From assembly GCF_029623755.1 (NCBI RefSeq), contig NZ_CP121106.1, positions 2,608,352 through 2,672,351 on the forward strand: a stretch of DNA of 64,000 bases, in the 5' to 3' direction. Origin of the DNA: Altererythrobacter sp. CAU 1644 (GTDB lineage: Bacteria; Pseudomonadota; Alphaproteobacteria; Sphingomonadales; Sphingomonadaceae). Shown piece by piece: positions 33,097-42,095 of the stretch. The notes beneath the pieces are model-generated. The model was given only the letters and a program-made list of their open reading frames with translations. It did no database searches and had not been told where the DNA came from. Position numbers and translations under genes: made by a program. How positions within the stretch are numbered: position 1 is the first letter of the stretch; every line of letters begins with the position of its first letter.

Positions 33097-34473
33097 TCAG
33101 AAGTCGACCTGGGCGCGGACACCGAAGGCATCGACGTCGTAAGACCTGTCGCCTCCGGCGGCAGCATAGACCGCGTCGTCATAGCTCATCTTGCCGTAAT
33201 TGAGCGCGAAGAGCGTGTAATCGGTCGGCTTCCACACCAGCGAGGCCTGGTAGCCGTTCTGGGTCCCACCGACGATGCCAGCATCGGTCAGATCGAGATA
33301 GTCGTAGCGCAGGTTGAACTGCACCGAACCAATACCGCCCTTCCCGACAGGATTGGCCGGCTTGTTGCGATCGAACTTGCCGCTCTTGTATCCCCGCGTA
33401 TCACCCTTGGTGAGGTAATAGCCGACTTCGGCATATCCGCCGAAGAAGGTCGGGTCGCTGAGAGCGCCGGGGCGATTCACCTTCTGCCAATAACCCTCGC
33501 TCGCGAAATGGAGTGGTCCGGCGATGGCTGCCGCCTCGAGGCCGTAACCGAGCTCGCTGCTTGCGTTGAGGTTGCCGGTGTTGATGAACCGCTCCGAGGT
33601 GAAGTGCACCAACGGGCGTTGACGATAGCGCACGGTCGCAGCCGGATCGTCGATGTCATTGTAATGGATCGAACCGCCCAGGTGGAGCTGGGCATTGCCC
33701 ATCTTCGGCATGATCACGAGACGGCCATCTGCCCCGCGGTTCTTGGTGGCGGTGTCGTCGAAATTGTCGGTGAACAGGCCGGCCTGGGCCAGCACGATGC
33801 CCTGCTTGTAGGTCGCAGAGGCGCCGATGCGCCGTTCGAAACCGAATGCGTCGGTAAAGGCAGCGCGTTCGATGAAGGTCGTGTGGAGGCTGCTGGTCAG
33901 TTCTTCCAGAGACTGGAAGTTGTTTTGGTGACCGACGATGAATTCGACCGGGCCATCCGAGTAGGAGAGGTAGGCATCTGCCGCCTCGACCTCGTTGCCG
34001 GCGAAATCGACTTCGAACTTGTAGCCGAACCCGCCCGGGATATCGCCTTCGACGCCGAGGCGCGCGCGGCGGGTTTCATTGCCGAAGCCGTCCTCGCGGC
34101 CGGTCGAATCCGGCGCATTGGTTGAACCGACGTCGTACATCAGGCGCCCGCGCGGCTTGAAGCTCCAGCCACCTTCGGCCTCGATCACCGGCGCGCCCTT
34201 GAACTTGACGCTGGGTGCCTTGTCGACCTTGGCTTGCACGGCAACAACGCTTTCGCTGGCGGCTGCCGCAGCGCTCGTCGCAGCGTCGGCCTTGGCTTCG
34301 GCCTGTTCCAGCTCGCCCTCTAGCTGGTCGACCCGCGCAGCAAGGCGTGCGAGTTCCGCGCGCAGAGCTGCCAAATCGTCGGAGGTGACTCCCGTTTCCT
34401 GCGCGGCAAGCGGTGTCGCCATGGTGCAGGAAAGCGCCGCTGCGAGCAGCGTAGCGCGTCGTTTGCTAAACAT
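33097..34473 (-). CDS. Phosphate-selective porin, OprO/OprP family
   Basis: A 458-residue outer-membrane porin that lets phosphate or polyphosphate through under starvation. A signal peptide (MFSKRRATLLAAALSCTMATPLAA) is followed by a short coiled coil at about 30-85 (LAALRAELARLAARVDQLE), as in many such porins, and then beta-barrel strands starting near WSFKPRGRLMYDV and ending in the aromatic-terminated VDAFGVRAQVDF. Family homology is clear; phosphate selectivity is inferred from the locus. PHO-box-like repeats lie upstream at 34529-34557. Confidence 0.9.
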   Translation of the reverse strand: MFSKRRATLLAAALSCTMATPLAAQETGVTSDDLAALRAELARLAARVDQLEGELEQAEAKADAATSAAAAASESVVAVQAKVDKAPSVKFKGAPVIEAEGGWSFKPRGRLMYDVGSTNAPDSTGREDGFGNETRRARLGVEGDIPGGFGYKFEVDFAGNEVEAADAYLSYSDGPVEFIVGHQNNFQSLEELTSSLHTTFIERAAFTDAFGFERRIGASATYKQGIVLAQAGLFTDNFDDTATKNRGADGRLVIMPKMGNAQLHLGGSIHYNDIDDPAATVRYRQRPLVHFTSERFINTGNLNASSELGYGLEAAAIAGPLHFASEGYWQKVNRPGALSDPTFFGGYAEVGYYLTKGDTRGYKSGKFDRNKPANPVGKGGIGSVQFNLRYDYLDLTDAGIVGGTQNGYQASLVWKPTDYTLFALNYGKMSYDDAVYAAAGGDRSYDVDAFGVRAQVDF

Positions 34474-34528
34474 TGAACCGGTATCCTTTTGCGGTTGCGT
34501 GACGATCCCTGTGATCGAGGCCGCGTCT

Positions 34529-34557
34529 ATGACCGGTCTGTTACCGCTGTGTGACAG
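34529..34557 (-). promoter_or_regulatory. PHO-box-like triple repeat before the porin gene
   Basis: On the minus strand three 7-base units spaced by 4 bases read CTGTCAC-ACAG-CGGTAAC-AGAC-CGGTCAT. They lie 56-84 bases before the porin ATG. The match to CTGTCAT is looser than at pstS but the 11-base period is exact. Confidence 0.7.
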
Positions 34558-34614
34558 GCTGGGAGGAGAGGGAAGCTGCCTGTGGAAACCCTGTGGATAG
34601 GCCGTAATTAACGC

Positions 34615-35832
34615 CTATTTCCCCGGAGCAGCCGCTCTGTCACCGCTGGCAGCAAGCGGAAACCTGACGATGACCGAAGTCCCTTCGCCCAGCTTGCTGT
34701 CGATCTCCATTCGTCCGCGATGACGCTCAACGATATGCTTGACGATCGCGAGGCCCAGTCCTGTGCCACCCGATGCTCGGCTGCGTCCCGGATCAGTGCG
34801 GTAGAAGCGGCGGGTGAGGTGGGGAAGGTGCTCCGGTGCGATCCCTTCGCCTCGGTCCTGAACCGTCAGTCGCACCTGGTCATTCGGTGTTCGCTCCAAC
34901 GATACGGTGACTTTCTCCGTCGGATCGCCGTATTTCAGCGCATTATCGACGAGGTTACGCACCAATTGCTCGATCTGGCGCTCTTCGCCGCGGATCCGCA
35001 GGTCACCGTCCGAAAGCAACTCGACCCGCCCGAATCTTTCCTCACCTGCAGAATCGCGCGCCGCGCGGGCGACCGTAGGTGAGAGATCGAAAGTATCCGC
35101 CGGCAAATCATGCTTTTCGGCTTCGACCCGCGAAAGCGACATCAGGTCGCTCACCAGGTGCTGCATTCGCGCAGCCTCCTGCTTGATGCGGTCGAGGAAG
35201 CGGTTTCGGGTCGCTTCGTCCACCGAACCGGGATCGTCGCTAAGTGTTTCGGCATAGCCGATGATCGAGGCGAGGGGGGTGCGCAGCTCGTGGCTGGCAT
35301 TGGCGACGAAATCGGTATGCGCGCGGCTGATGTCCGATTCCGCTGTCTGGTTGATCAGTTCGATCACGCCCAGTTCGTCACTCACGGCCTGGCGACTGAT
35401 CCGCCACAAGTCGCGACGACGAACCAGTCCGCGGATCATTGCGGTGCCGTTTCGCTCCTCGCTCAGCAGCTTGATCGCTTCGGGATGGCGGAAGGCGACA
35501 CGCAAGTCCTGGCCCACGATATGCTTGCCGAGAATCTTTCGGGCGGTGCGGTTGGCGATCGCGACCTTGTTGCGGTCGGTAACGAGCAGTGGGGTGAACG
35601 AATTCTCGATCAGTTCGCCAATGTTGTCGCGGGTCAAAGGCTTCGATCGATTGCCCGCCGGCACTTCGGGCGGCTTGGCGGTCGCCAGGAAGAGGCTTCC
35701 GGCCCAAACAAGAACAACTGCTGCCGTGAGGAACGGATCGACGCCGAATGCAAGCATTGCCGCACCGGCGGCAAAAGCAATCAGGATTCCGGCAACCGGC
35801 TTGTCCGGCGATCTCTGTTGGCGCGAGTCCAT
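34615..35832 (-). CDS. phoR: Phosphate regulon sensor histidine kinase PhoR
   Basis: PhoR (405 residues) phosphorylates PhoB when phosphate is low. Two membrane helices near the N-terminus (about 14-50), a PAS-like domain (about 70-165), HisKA with His181 in VANASHELRTPLASIIGY, and an ATPase domain (RNLVDNALKYGDP, DRGEGI, GGTGLGLAIVKHI) follow in order. It is the first gene of the minus-strand pho locus. I see no PHO box before it, so it may be expressed from a separate, less regulated promoter. Confidence 0.94.
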   Translation of the reverse strand: MDSRQQRSPDKPVAGILIAFAAGAAMLAFGVDPFLTAAVVLVWAGSLFLATAKPPEVPAGNRSKPLTRDNIGELIENSFTPLLVTDRNKVAIANRTARKILGKHIVGQDLRVAFRHPEAIKLLSEERNGTAMIRGLVRRRDLWRISRQAVSDELGVIELINQTAESDISRAHTDFVANASHELRTPLASIIGYAETLSDDPGSVDEATRNRFLDRIKQEAARMQHLVSDLMSLSRVEAEKHDLPADTFDLSPTVARAARDSAGEERFGRVELLSDGDLRIRGEERQIEQLVRNLVDNALKYGDPTEKVTVSLERTPNDQVRLTVQDRGEGIAPEHLPHLTRRFYRTDPGRSRASGGTGLGLAIVKHIVERHRGRMEIDSKLGEGTSVIVRFPLAASGDRAAAPGK

Positions 35833-35944
35833 CGACCGCGCCCATACCAGATGATGAGGGTGAGGGAAGCGCTAAGCCTGCGCGTATCGCTCGGGCCCGG
35901 AGCAAGACCGGGATTGAAAAGCAAATTTTCGGGGAGGCGCAAGG

Positions 35945-36019
35945 TGGTGACCCCTACGGGAATCGAACCCGTGTTTCAGCCGTGAAAGGGCCGCGTCCTA
36001 ACCGCTAGACGAAGGGGCC
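35945..36019 (-). tRNA. tRNA-Glu (UUC anticodon)
   Basis: Read on the minus strand, the acceptor stem GGCCCCT pairs with AGGGGTC, the D-arm is CGTCTAGCGGTTAGGACG, the anticodon loop contains TTC in CCCTTTCACGG, and the T-arm is CGGGTTCGATTCCCG. The discriminator A and an encoded CCA (35945-35947) end the gene. All four stems close. Confidence 0.95.
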
Positions 36020-36079
36020 ACGCGCTTGCGAGGTCGCGCCTCTACGCGCGAGATTTGATGCGGTCAACCCCTGCTTGCA

Positions 36080-37867
36080 TCAATTCGCGAAAGCGGCGTC
36101 TTCCAAATGCATTTCGGCCTGCGGCCGCGTTCCCCAATCGTCGATTTTGACGCGTCCTGCGAGGTGGAACAGTCGCCCGGCAGAGCGATGAAGGAGCGTC
36201 TGTGCCATCTCCGTTTCCCCGGCGCGAAATGCGATAGCCTTGAACGACCGGCCATCCTGCCCCGCGGCGATGATTCGCAAATGGTCTTTGCCGACGATGT
36301 CGGCCTTGACGATTCGAACGGGGCCAATGGCGACCCGCGGTCCCGGCCATCCGACCCCGAAGGGACCTGCCCGTTCGAGGGTCTCGACTAGGTCCGGCGT
36401 CAGCCCGCCGGGGGCGAGCGCAAGATCGAGTTGCATCTGTTGGCCGTCGCGGGCCTGGGTGACCTGGCGAGCGAGCCGCTCGTCGAGAAATTCGCCAAGC
36501 GCTTCGAGCTTGCTTGCTTCGATGGTCAATCCAGCCGCCATTGCATGGCCACCCCCAGCTACCAGCAATTCGGCCTCGCGCGCAGCGATGATTGCAGCGC
36601 CCAGGTCGACGCCCGAAATGGAGCGGCCCGATCCCTTGCCGATCCCGTCGGCCTCGTCGACCGCGATGACGATCGCCGGCTTGCCGGTCTTCTCCTTGAT
36701 CCTGCCCGCAACGATTCCGATTACACCCGGGTGCCAGCCGCGGCCCGATAGGAGCTGGACGGCGCGGTTGTGCTGGCTCGAAAGCTGTTCTTCCGCCGCC
36801 TGCTGGACCTCGGCCTCAATCGCGCGACGCTCTTCATTGAGGGATGAAAGCTGCTCGGCAATCTCGCGCGCTTCATCGGGGTCCTCGGTCGTGAGCAGCC
36901 TTACGCCGAGCGTCGATTCCCCGACCCGCCCGCCCGCGTTGATCCTCGGGCCCAGCGCGAAACCGAGGTCGCTCGACTTCGGCGCGCGGTTGAGACGACT
37001 GGCGTCGATCAGCGCCGCCATGCCGATCCGCTCGCGGCGCGCCATGACCTTCAACCCTTGCGCGACAAAGGCTCGATTGAGTCCATGAAGGGCGGCGACG
37101 TCTGCGACGGTGCCCAAGGCCACGAGATCGAGCAGGCTCATTAGGTCGGGCTCAGACCGCTCGGCGAAGTAGCCGCGGTCGCGCAACGTGCGAACGAGCG
37201 CGATGGCGAGCAGAAATGCGACACCGACCGCTGCCAGATGTCCGTGCGCGCTCGCAATGTCGTTCTCGTCGAGCCGGTTGGGATTGACCAATGCCGCCGC
37301 GAGGGGAAGTTCGGCGGCGCACTTGTGGTGATCGACCACGATCACATCGACCCCGGCGTCGCGCGCCTGCTTGAGCGCATCGAACGCCATTGCGCCGCAG
37401 TCGACCGTGACGATCAGGCTCGACCCTTCTTCGCCCAGTCGGACCAGCGCCTCGCCGCTGGGGCCATAGCCCTCGAGCAGGCGATCAGGAATGTAATAGC
37501 CGGCCTCGACACCGAGGTCGCGCAGCAGGCTGACGAGCAGCGCGGCACTCGTCGCGCCATCGACGTCGTAATCGCCGTAGATCGTGATCGTCTCGCCGCC
37601 GAGAATGGCCTGAGTAATACGCTCAGCGGCAGCATCCATGTCGCGGAATTCGGACGGGTCCGGAAGAAAGTCGCGCAAGGTCGGCTTCGCGTGCCGCGCA
37701 ATATCGTCTCTCGCAACCCCGCGCGTCAGCAACAGCTGGGTGAGGATATCGTCCTCAAGGCCAGCGATTCCGCCTGAGATCCCGAAGCTGGCCCCGCGCC
37801 AGTGCCAGGCCTGTCCGTTTAGCGAGGAGGATACGTCGAATACGGGAGATAGCGCGCGCGATGCCAT
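36080..37867 (-). CDS. recJ: Single-stranded-DNA-specific exonuclease RecJ
   Basis: RecJ (595 residues) digests single-stranded DNA 5' to 3' in recombination and repair. DHH-family metal motifs are present: YGDYDVDGATSAALL, VDCGAMAFD and VVDHHKCAAELP, then DHHA1 (SGRGWHPGVIGIVAGRIKEK in parts; GGGHAMAAGLTIE). The length suits the family. A LexA-like box lies 20 bases upstream of the ATG. Confidence 0.95.
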   Translation of the reverse strand: MASRALSPVFDVSSSLNGQAWHWRGASFGISGGIAGLEDDILTQLLLTRGVARDDIARHAKPTLRDFLPDPSEFRDMDAAAERITQAILGGETITIYGDYDVDGATSAALLVSLLRDLGVEAGYYIPDRLLEGYGPSGEALVRLGEEGSSLIVTVDCGAMAFDALKQARDAGVDVIVVDHHKCAAELPLAAALVNPNRLDENDIASAHGHLAAVGVAFLLAIALVRTLRDRGYFAERSEPDLMSLLDLVALGTVADVAALHGLNRAFVAQGLKVMARRERIGMAALIDASRLNRAPKSSDLGFALGPRINAGGRVGESTLGVRLLTTEDPDEAREIAEQLSSLNEERRAIEAEVQQAAEEQLSSQHNRAVQLLSGRGWHPGVIGIVAGRIKEKTGKPAIVIAVDEADGIGKGSGRSISGVDLGAAIIAAREAELLVAGGGHAMAAGLTIEASKLEALGEFLDERLARQVTQARDGQQMQLDLALAPGGLTPDLVETLERAGPFGVGWPGPRVAIGPVRIVKADIVGKDHLRIIAAGQDGRSFKAIAFRAGETEMAQTLLHRSAGRLFHLAGRVKIDDWGTRPQAEMHLEDAAFAN

Positions 37868-37886
37868 GGGCGATTTCTAGCCCAAG

Positions 37887-37901
37887 GAACGCCCAGCGAA
37901 C
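37887..37901 (-). promoter_or_regulatory. Possible LexA box before recJ
   Basis: GAACGCCCAGCGAAC (GAAC-N7-GAAC) lies 20 bases upstream of the recJ start. The spacer is GC-rich, unlike the AT-rich spacers at imuA and the radical SAM gene, and a match by chance in a window this size is not unlikely, so support is moderate. Confidence 0.45.
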
Positions 37902-37950
37902 AGGGCATGCAATTGACAATCGACAGGGCAGGGCGCTTTGATCGCCCTTA

Positions 37951-38436
37951 GTGACCAGTCCCAACCTCCTGATAGCGTGGCATAGCCGCACCGGCGCCAG
38001 CGAGGCCATGGCGCGGGCCGCGGCCAGCGGGGCGGAAGGTCGGGCTAGGCTAATGAGGGCTTCAGAGGTCCAGCCGCAGGACATTCTTGATGCATCGGCT
38101 TTTCTATTCGTCTGTCCTGAAAATCTTGCCTCGATGAGCGGCGAGATGAAGGAGATGTTCGATCGCTGCTATTATCCAGTATTGGGGCGCATCGAGGGGC
38201 GGGCTTACGCAACCCTGATCGCGGCCGGGTCCGACGGAGAGAATGCGCAGCGCCAGATCGATCGGATAGCCACCGGTTGGCGCCTGAAGCGCGTCGCCGA
38301 TCCCATCATCGTCAACCTGGATGCGCAAACCCCGGAAGTGATCCTGGCCGCGAAAACCGTTCCGGAAGAAAGGCTTGCCGATTGCCGGGCGCTAGGAAGC
38401 GCGCTTGGCGAAGGGATCGCGCTCGGGATTTTCTGA
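37951..38436 (+). CDS. Flavodoxin-family / NADPH-dependent FMN reductase-like protein
   Basis: A 161-residue flavodoxin-fold protein. The phosphate-binding loop of FMN is seen as AWHSRTGASEAMARA (SxTGxS type) near residue 10, and CPENLASMSGEMKEMFDRCY fits the NAD(P)H:quinone/FMN reductase pattern. The electron partner is unknown. The start is GTG at 37951. It is divergent from recJ. Confidence 0.75.
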   Translation: MTSPNLLIAWHSRTGASEAMARAAASGAEGRARLMRASEVQPQDILDASAFLFVCPENLASMSGEMKEMFDRCYYPVLGRIEGRAYATLIAAGSDGENAQRQIDRIATGWRLKRVADPIIVNLDAQTPEVILAAKTVPEERLADCRALGSALGEGIALGIF

Positions 38437-38519
38437 CATTCCCGTGACATGCGCCGTTTCGGACATACTGAGACTCGACCTGCGGTTCGAATTGAGCAAG
38501 AAGATCGCGGGGAAGAGAC

Positions 38520-39377
38520 TTGCTCGGGGGCTGGGACATCGCAGCGAAATATGACCGTCATGGCGATCGCGTGATTCAGGATAAGGGGATCTACCTGCTG
38601 TTCGAGCGGGGGAAGCGTCCTGATCGGGCGGCAGTCAGGGAATTCACGGCAGCCAATGCCAACGTCTCGCTCAGTTTCGATCCGGCAGACGTGCACCTGC
38701 GTCTGGTCGGGGGAAGCGATGCGGTTATCGATCGAAACAACGTCGCTAGTGCTTCGGGTCGGGAGGCGTCGGGCGGGTGGCTGGAATTGCTGTTCAACGG
38801 CCTCACGTTCGATCTTGATGGTCTGGCGCCAGAAGCGACGTCTCCGCCGCCTCACTTCGAGCATGCGTTTGACTTTTCTGCTCCAGAACGCGCCGAGTCA
38901 TTCGAGGCGTTGCATCTTGCTCCCGGCGAGCATCTGGCCGGGGGCGAGAGAGCCCTTCCTGTCGTGCGCGGCATGATCGCGTTAGCGCGTGACCTGGCGC
39001 ACCATTTCGAAAACCTGAGAGCTATTGTCTGGCCGCCTGCGCATTCGATCGTCGGGCGGCGGTTTTTCGAATCGACTGTCACTGCCTGGCTCGATGGGGG
39101 CGCATTCCCCGCGCTCGGACTTACGGCGTTCGATCAGGCTGAAGATGGAGCAATCCAGAGCGTTGGGCTGGCGCATTTCATCGGTCAGGAAATCCGGATC
39201 GAGCCGCCACTTTCCGATGATGCAGTAGCTGCGACGAGGTTGGGCGTCAGGCTGGTGAACCAGCTCGTTCTCGCGGGGGCAATAGAAGGCGTCGAACAGG
39301 TCATTGCGCCCGACGGCACCCGATTGGCGATGGAGCCGATAGAGAACGGGAGAATCGTCAGGGTCAGGATCGAATAA
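38520..39377 (+). CDS. Uncharacterised protein
   Basis: A 285-residue soluble protein with no signal peptide or membrane helix and no domain I can name with confidence. The C-terminal 100 residues (AHFIGQEIRIEPPLSDDAVA, then a long helix, then IAPDGTRLAMEPIENGRIVRVRIE read in parts) are vaguely DUF4261-like. The start is TTG at 38520, the only start codon possible after an in-frame stop at 38493. It lies 22 bases before the AHH-type gene on the same strand, so the two are probably an operon and may act together. Confidence 0.65.
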   Translation: MLGGWDIAAKYDRHGDRVIQDKGIYLLFERGKRPDRAAVREFTAANANVSLSFDPADVHLRLVGGSDAVIDRNNVASASGREASGGWLELLFNGLTFDLDGLAPEATSPPPHFEHAFDFSAPERAESFEALHLAPGEHLAGGERALPVVRGMIALARDLAHHFENLRAIVWPPAHSIVGRRFFESTVTAWLDGGAFPALGLTAFDQAEDGAIQSVGLAHFIGQEIRIEPPLSDDAVAATRLGVRLVNQLVLAGAIEGVEQVIAPDGTRLAMEPIENGRIVRVRIE

Positions 39378-39399
39378 GAAACCTCGCGGGAGGGAACGT

Positions 39400-39927
39400 T
39401 TGGGTCGCACAGAATGTCGCCGCAAGGCGATACCGTTTCGCATGGTCAATCGGCGTGGTGCGCCAGGTTATCTTCCCGGGGTGCAGCGGCATCATCTCCT
39501 GCCGCAGCAACTGGTAACCCAGCGCTGTTTTGGCAGTTTCTTTGATCGCATCGGCTGTGAGCGGGTCGGGTTCGACGATTTCCGCGCGAACGGCCTGCTG
39601 CTCCCGGCCAACGAGAACGGGGCGCAGCGCATGGGATTGCCGCTGCACCGGGGTCCGCATAGGGACTACAACGCGCTGGTGATCGAACGCGTCGGCAGTA
39701 TCGAAGCGGGCTGGGCGTCCCATCGCAGCGACGACCCGGAGGCGGCCCTGGTCGAGGCCCTGTTCCGGTTGCGTCTCCTCCAGTCCGCGCTTCGCCGCCG
39801 CCTGCTGGCCGAGCGCGACCGGATGGTGCTGAATCGCATGGATCCGCTTGGTCAGGGGTTCGATTTTACCGAGCTAGACGCGATGGCCGATACGCTGTGG
39901 GTGGCGACTAGTCCTGCCAGGCCGTGA
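39400..39927 (+). CDS. AHH-type nuclease-fold protein (HNH/EndoVII superfamily)
   Basis: A 175-residue protein whose centre matches the AHH nuclease family: QRHHLLPQQL, then FDDFRANGLLLPANENGAQ, then PLHRGPHRDYN, giving the paired His, Asn and His of a treble-clef metal nuclease. AHH domains are best known as toxin tips in polymorphic toxin systems, but stand-alone forms also occur. The start TTG at 39400 is supported by GGGAGGG (39388-39394) 5 bases upstream; an ATG at 39442 is the alternative. The 3' end overlaps the convergent nitronate monooxygenase gene by 20 bases. Confidence 0.65.
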   Translation: MGRTECRRKAIPFRMVNRRGAPGYLPGVQRHHLLPQQLVTQRCFGSFFDRIGCERVGFDDFRANGLLLPANENGAQRMGLPLHRGPHRDYNALVIERVGSIEAGWASHRSDDPEAALVEALFRLRLLQSALRRRLLAERDRMVLNRMDPLGQGFDFTELDAMADTLWVATSPARP

Positions 39928-40894
39928 AGTTGGACTTGGCCGCGAGTTCGGCCTTGGCCTGATGGTACTCGCGCTCGAATCGCGCCACCATGTCCTCGAC
40001 CGTGCCAACCGACTTGATCGAACCGACTCCCTGGCCAGAACCCCAAATGTCCTTCCACGCCTTGGCCTTGGTGTTGCCGCCGCTGCCGAAGTTCATCTTG
40101 GACGGATCGCTTTCGGGAAGGTTCTCGGGATCCATGCCGGCCGCCTCGATCGAGCGGCGCAGGTAGTTACCGTGAACACCGGTGAAGAGATTCGAATAGA
40201 CGATCTCGTCGGCGCTGCTGGCGACGATGCAGTCCTTGTAGGCTTGCGCAGCATTGGCTTCCTCGGTCGCGATGAAGGCGCTGCCGGCGTAACCGAAGTC
40301 GGCCCCCATCGCCTGCGCGGCGAGAATCGAATAGCCATTGGCGATCGAGCCAGACAGCGCGACCAGGCCATCGAACCACTCGCGAATTTCTTGCATCAGC
40401 GCAAAGGGCGAGAGCGTGCCGGCGTGACCACCGGCCCCCGCAGCAACAGGAATCAGCCCGTCGGCGCCTTTCTCGATGGCCTTGTTGGCAAAGCGGTTGT
40501 TGATCACGTCATGCATGGTGATCCCGCCCCAGTTGCGCACGGCGTCGAAGATCTCGGATCGCGCGCCCAGCGAGGTGATGATCATCGGAACCTGCCACTT
40601 CTCGCAGGTCGCCATATCGGCTTCGACCCGGTCGTTGGACTTGTGGATGATCTGGTTGACTGCGAAGGGCGCGGCCGGGCGTTCAGGGTGTTCGCGATTG
40701 TGCTTGGCCAGTTCTTCGGTGATCTGGTGCAGCCATTCGTCGAGCAGTGGCTGCGGACGCGCATTGAGGGCAGGAAAGCTGCCGATGATCCCGGCCTTGC
40801 ACTGCGCAATGACCAGTTCCGGCCCAGACACGATGAACAGCGGCGAGCCGATCAGCGGCAGGCGCAGTCGGTCGAAGGGTGCGGGAAGGGCCAT
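39908..40894 (-). CDS. Nitronate monooxygenase (2-nitropropane dioxygenase family)
   Basis: A 328-residue FMN-dependent TIM-barrel enzyme that oxidises toxic alkyl nitronates. Seen are RLRLPLIGSPLFIVSGPELV, QCKAGIIGSFPALN, GADGLIPVAAGAGGHAGTL and GGIANG-like SGSIANGYSILAAQAMGADF. The ATG at 40894 has GGAG 6 bases upstream and is preferred over a GTG at 40915. Substrate is inferred from the family. Confidence 0.9.
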   Translation of the reverse strand: MALPAPFDRLRLPLIGSPLFIVSGPELVIAQCKAGIIGSFPALNARPQPLLDEWLHQITEELAKHNREHPERPAAPFAVNQIIHKSNDRVEADMATCEKWQVPMIITSLGARSEIFDAVRNWGGITMHDVINNRFANKAIEKGADGLIPVAAGAGGHAGTLSPFALMQEIREWFDGLVALSGSIANGYSILAAQAMGADFGYAGSAFIATEEANAAQAYKDCIVASSADEIVYSNLFTGVHGNYLRRSIEAAGMDPENLPESDPSKMNFGSGGNTKAKAWKDIWGSGQGVGSIKSVGTVEDMVARFEREYHQAKAELAAKSNFTAWQD

Positions 40895-41000
40895 GGAACT
40901 CTCCAATTCTGTCACTTGTCGCGATGCCGATTAGGCAGCCCGCCGGGCGGTGTCGAGAGGGCGAAATTGCTAGGATCGAAGGGAGTGCGATGCCGTAGCG

Positions 41001-42047
41001 TCAACCGGGCAGAATATGTTCGATCTTGTAGAATTTGGCGGCGGTGGCGGCATAGAGCGCCCGCTTTTCGTTGCCGCTGGCGCCGGTCGTCAGCCGCTTA
41101 AACGCGTTCCACAGGACCGGGTAATCCGCGCCCCAGTAATCGACCGGGTAGTTGCTTTCGAACATCGCGCGATTGGCGCCGAAGGCATCGATGCAGGTTT
41201 CGATATAGGGGCGCCACATGGCGGCGAGATCCTCGGAAGTGGTCCCTGCTGCTGGCCCCTTGTCGGGCAGACCACAGAACGACATGGCCAGCCCGCCGAG
41301 CTTCACTACCACATTCTCGCACTTCGCCAGCTCACGAATATTGTGCCGCCAGGCGTCGAAACGTTCGTGCAGCTTGCCGTGGTAGCTGCCCATTCCCAGC
41401 GGTGTACCGCAATGGTCGAGGCAGATAGGTTGGTCGGGGAATGCCCGGGCAAGATCGATCAGGTCGGGCAGTTGCGGCTCCAGCAGCCAGGCATCGAAGG
41501 TAAGGCCATGCTTGCCTAGCTGCGCAAATCCCCGCCGGAACTCGCCGTCGAGATAGAGACCTTCTGGCGCATGGAAGGGTGCTCCCAGTACCTCCGGATC
41601 GGCGTCCCATGCTCCCTGATGCCTTATGCCCCTGAAGCGTTCCGGGGCGGCGCCTTGCAGCGCTCCCAGCACCTGCGACACGCTGTCGCCCGAGCGCAAA
41701 TCCGCATGCCCGACAATCGCTGCGCAAGGGCGGATATTCCCATAGAGGCCGCTCGCGCCCTGCGCGGCTACGCCGTTCACATATTCGACTTCGCCGACCA
41801 CCTTCATCGCTTCGTCGGCATTGGCCCGATAAAATGCGCCGCATTCCATGAACACGGTGCCGATGATGTTGTGGCCGCTGGTGAGATCGGCGTGGAGTTC
41901 GTTGAAGGTGTAATAGGGATGCTCTGCGATGGCAGCGATGAAGGGGTGCCGTGGCTCGGGAAACGCGCCCACAAGGGGTCGCAAGTCCCACAGGTGGTGG
42001 TGCGGATCGATGATCGGCAGATCGGGCTCTAGGATTTCTTCGGTCAT
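41001..42047 (-). CDS. Amidohydrolase family 2 protein
   Basis: A 348-residue metal-dependent hydrolase or decarboxylase with a TIM barrel. The first metal motif is DPHHHLWDLRPL, near the N-terminus; LDHCGTP and FESNYPVDYWG supply other likely ligands and the late Asp/Asn region. Related proteins hydrolyse lactones or decarboxylate aromatic acids; the substrate is unknown. The ATG at 42047 fits the family start; a longer frame upstream runs into the tandem repeat region and is not used. Confidence 0.85.
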   Translation of the reverse strand: MTEEILEPDLPIIDPHHHLWDLRPLVGAFPEPRHPFIAAIAEHPYYTFNELHADLTSGHNIIGTVFMECGAFYRANADEAMKVVGEVEYVNGVAAQGASGLYGNIRPCAAIVGHADLRSGDSVSQVLGALQGAAPERFRGIRHQGAWDADPEVLGAPFHAPEGLYLDGEFRRGFAQLGKHGLTFDAWLLEPQLPDLIDLARAFPDQPICLDHCGTPLGMGSYHGKLHERFDAWRHNIRELAKCENVVVKLGGLAMSFCGLPDKGPAAGTTSEDLAAMWRPYIETCIDAFGANRAMFESNYPVDYWGADYPVLWNAFKRLTTGASGNEKRALYAATAAKFYKIEHILPG

Positions 42048-42065
42048 CGCTCGTTTCCCCCGGGC

Positions 42066-42095
42066 TGTTCCTACAGGATGGAACACATGGAACAC
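42066..42095. repeat. Tandem 9-base repeat with an inverted copy, upstream of the amidohydrolase gene
   Basis: ATGGAACAC occurs twice in direct tandem (42078-42095). TGTTCC at 42066-42071 is an inverted copy of its core, facing GGAACA at 42080-42085 and 42089-42094. The cluster lies 20-50 bases before the amidohydrolase start, in the 239-base divergent gap, and could be an operator. Nothing else is evident in that gap. Confidence 0.5.

Noticed and set aside
42082..42094. GAAC-ACATG-GAAC as a LexA box
   Set aside because: The spacer is 5 bases, not 7.
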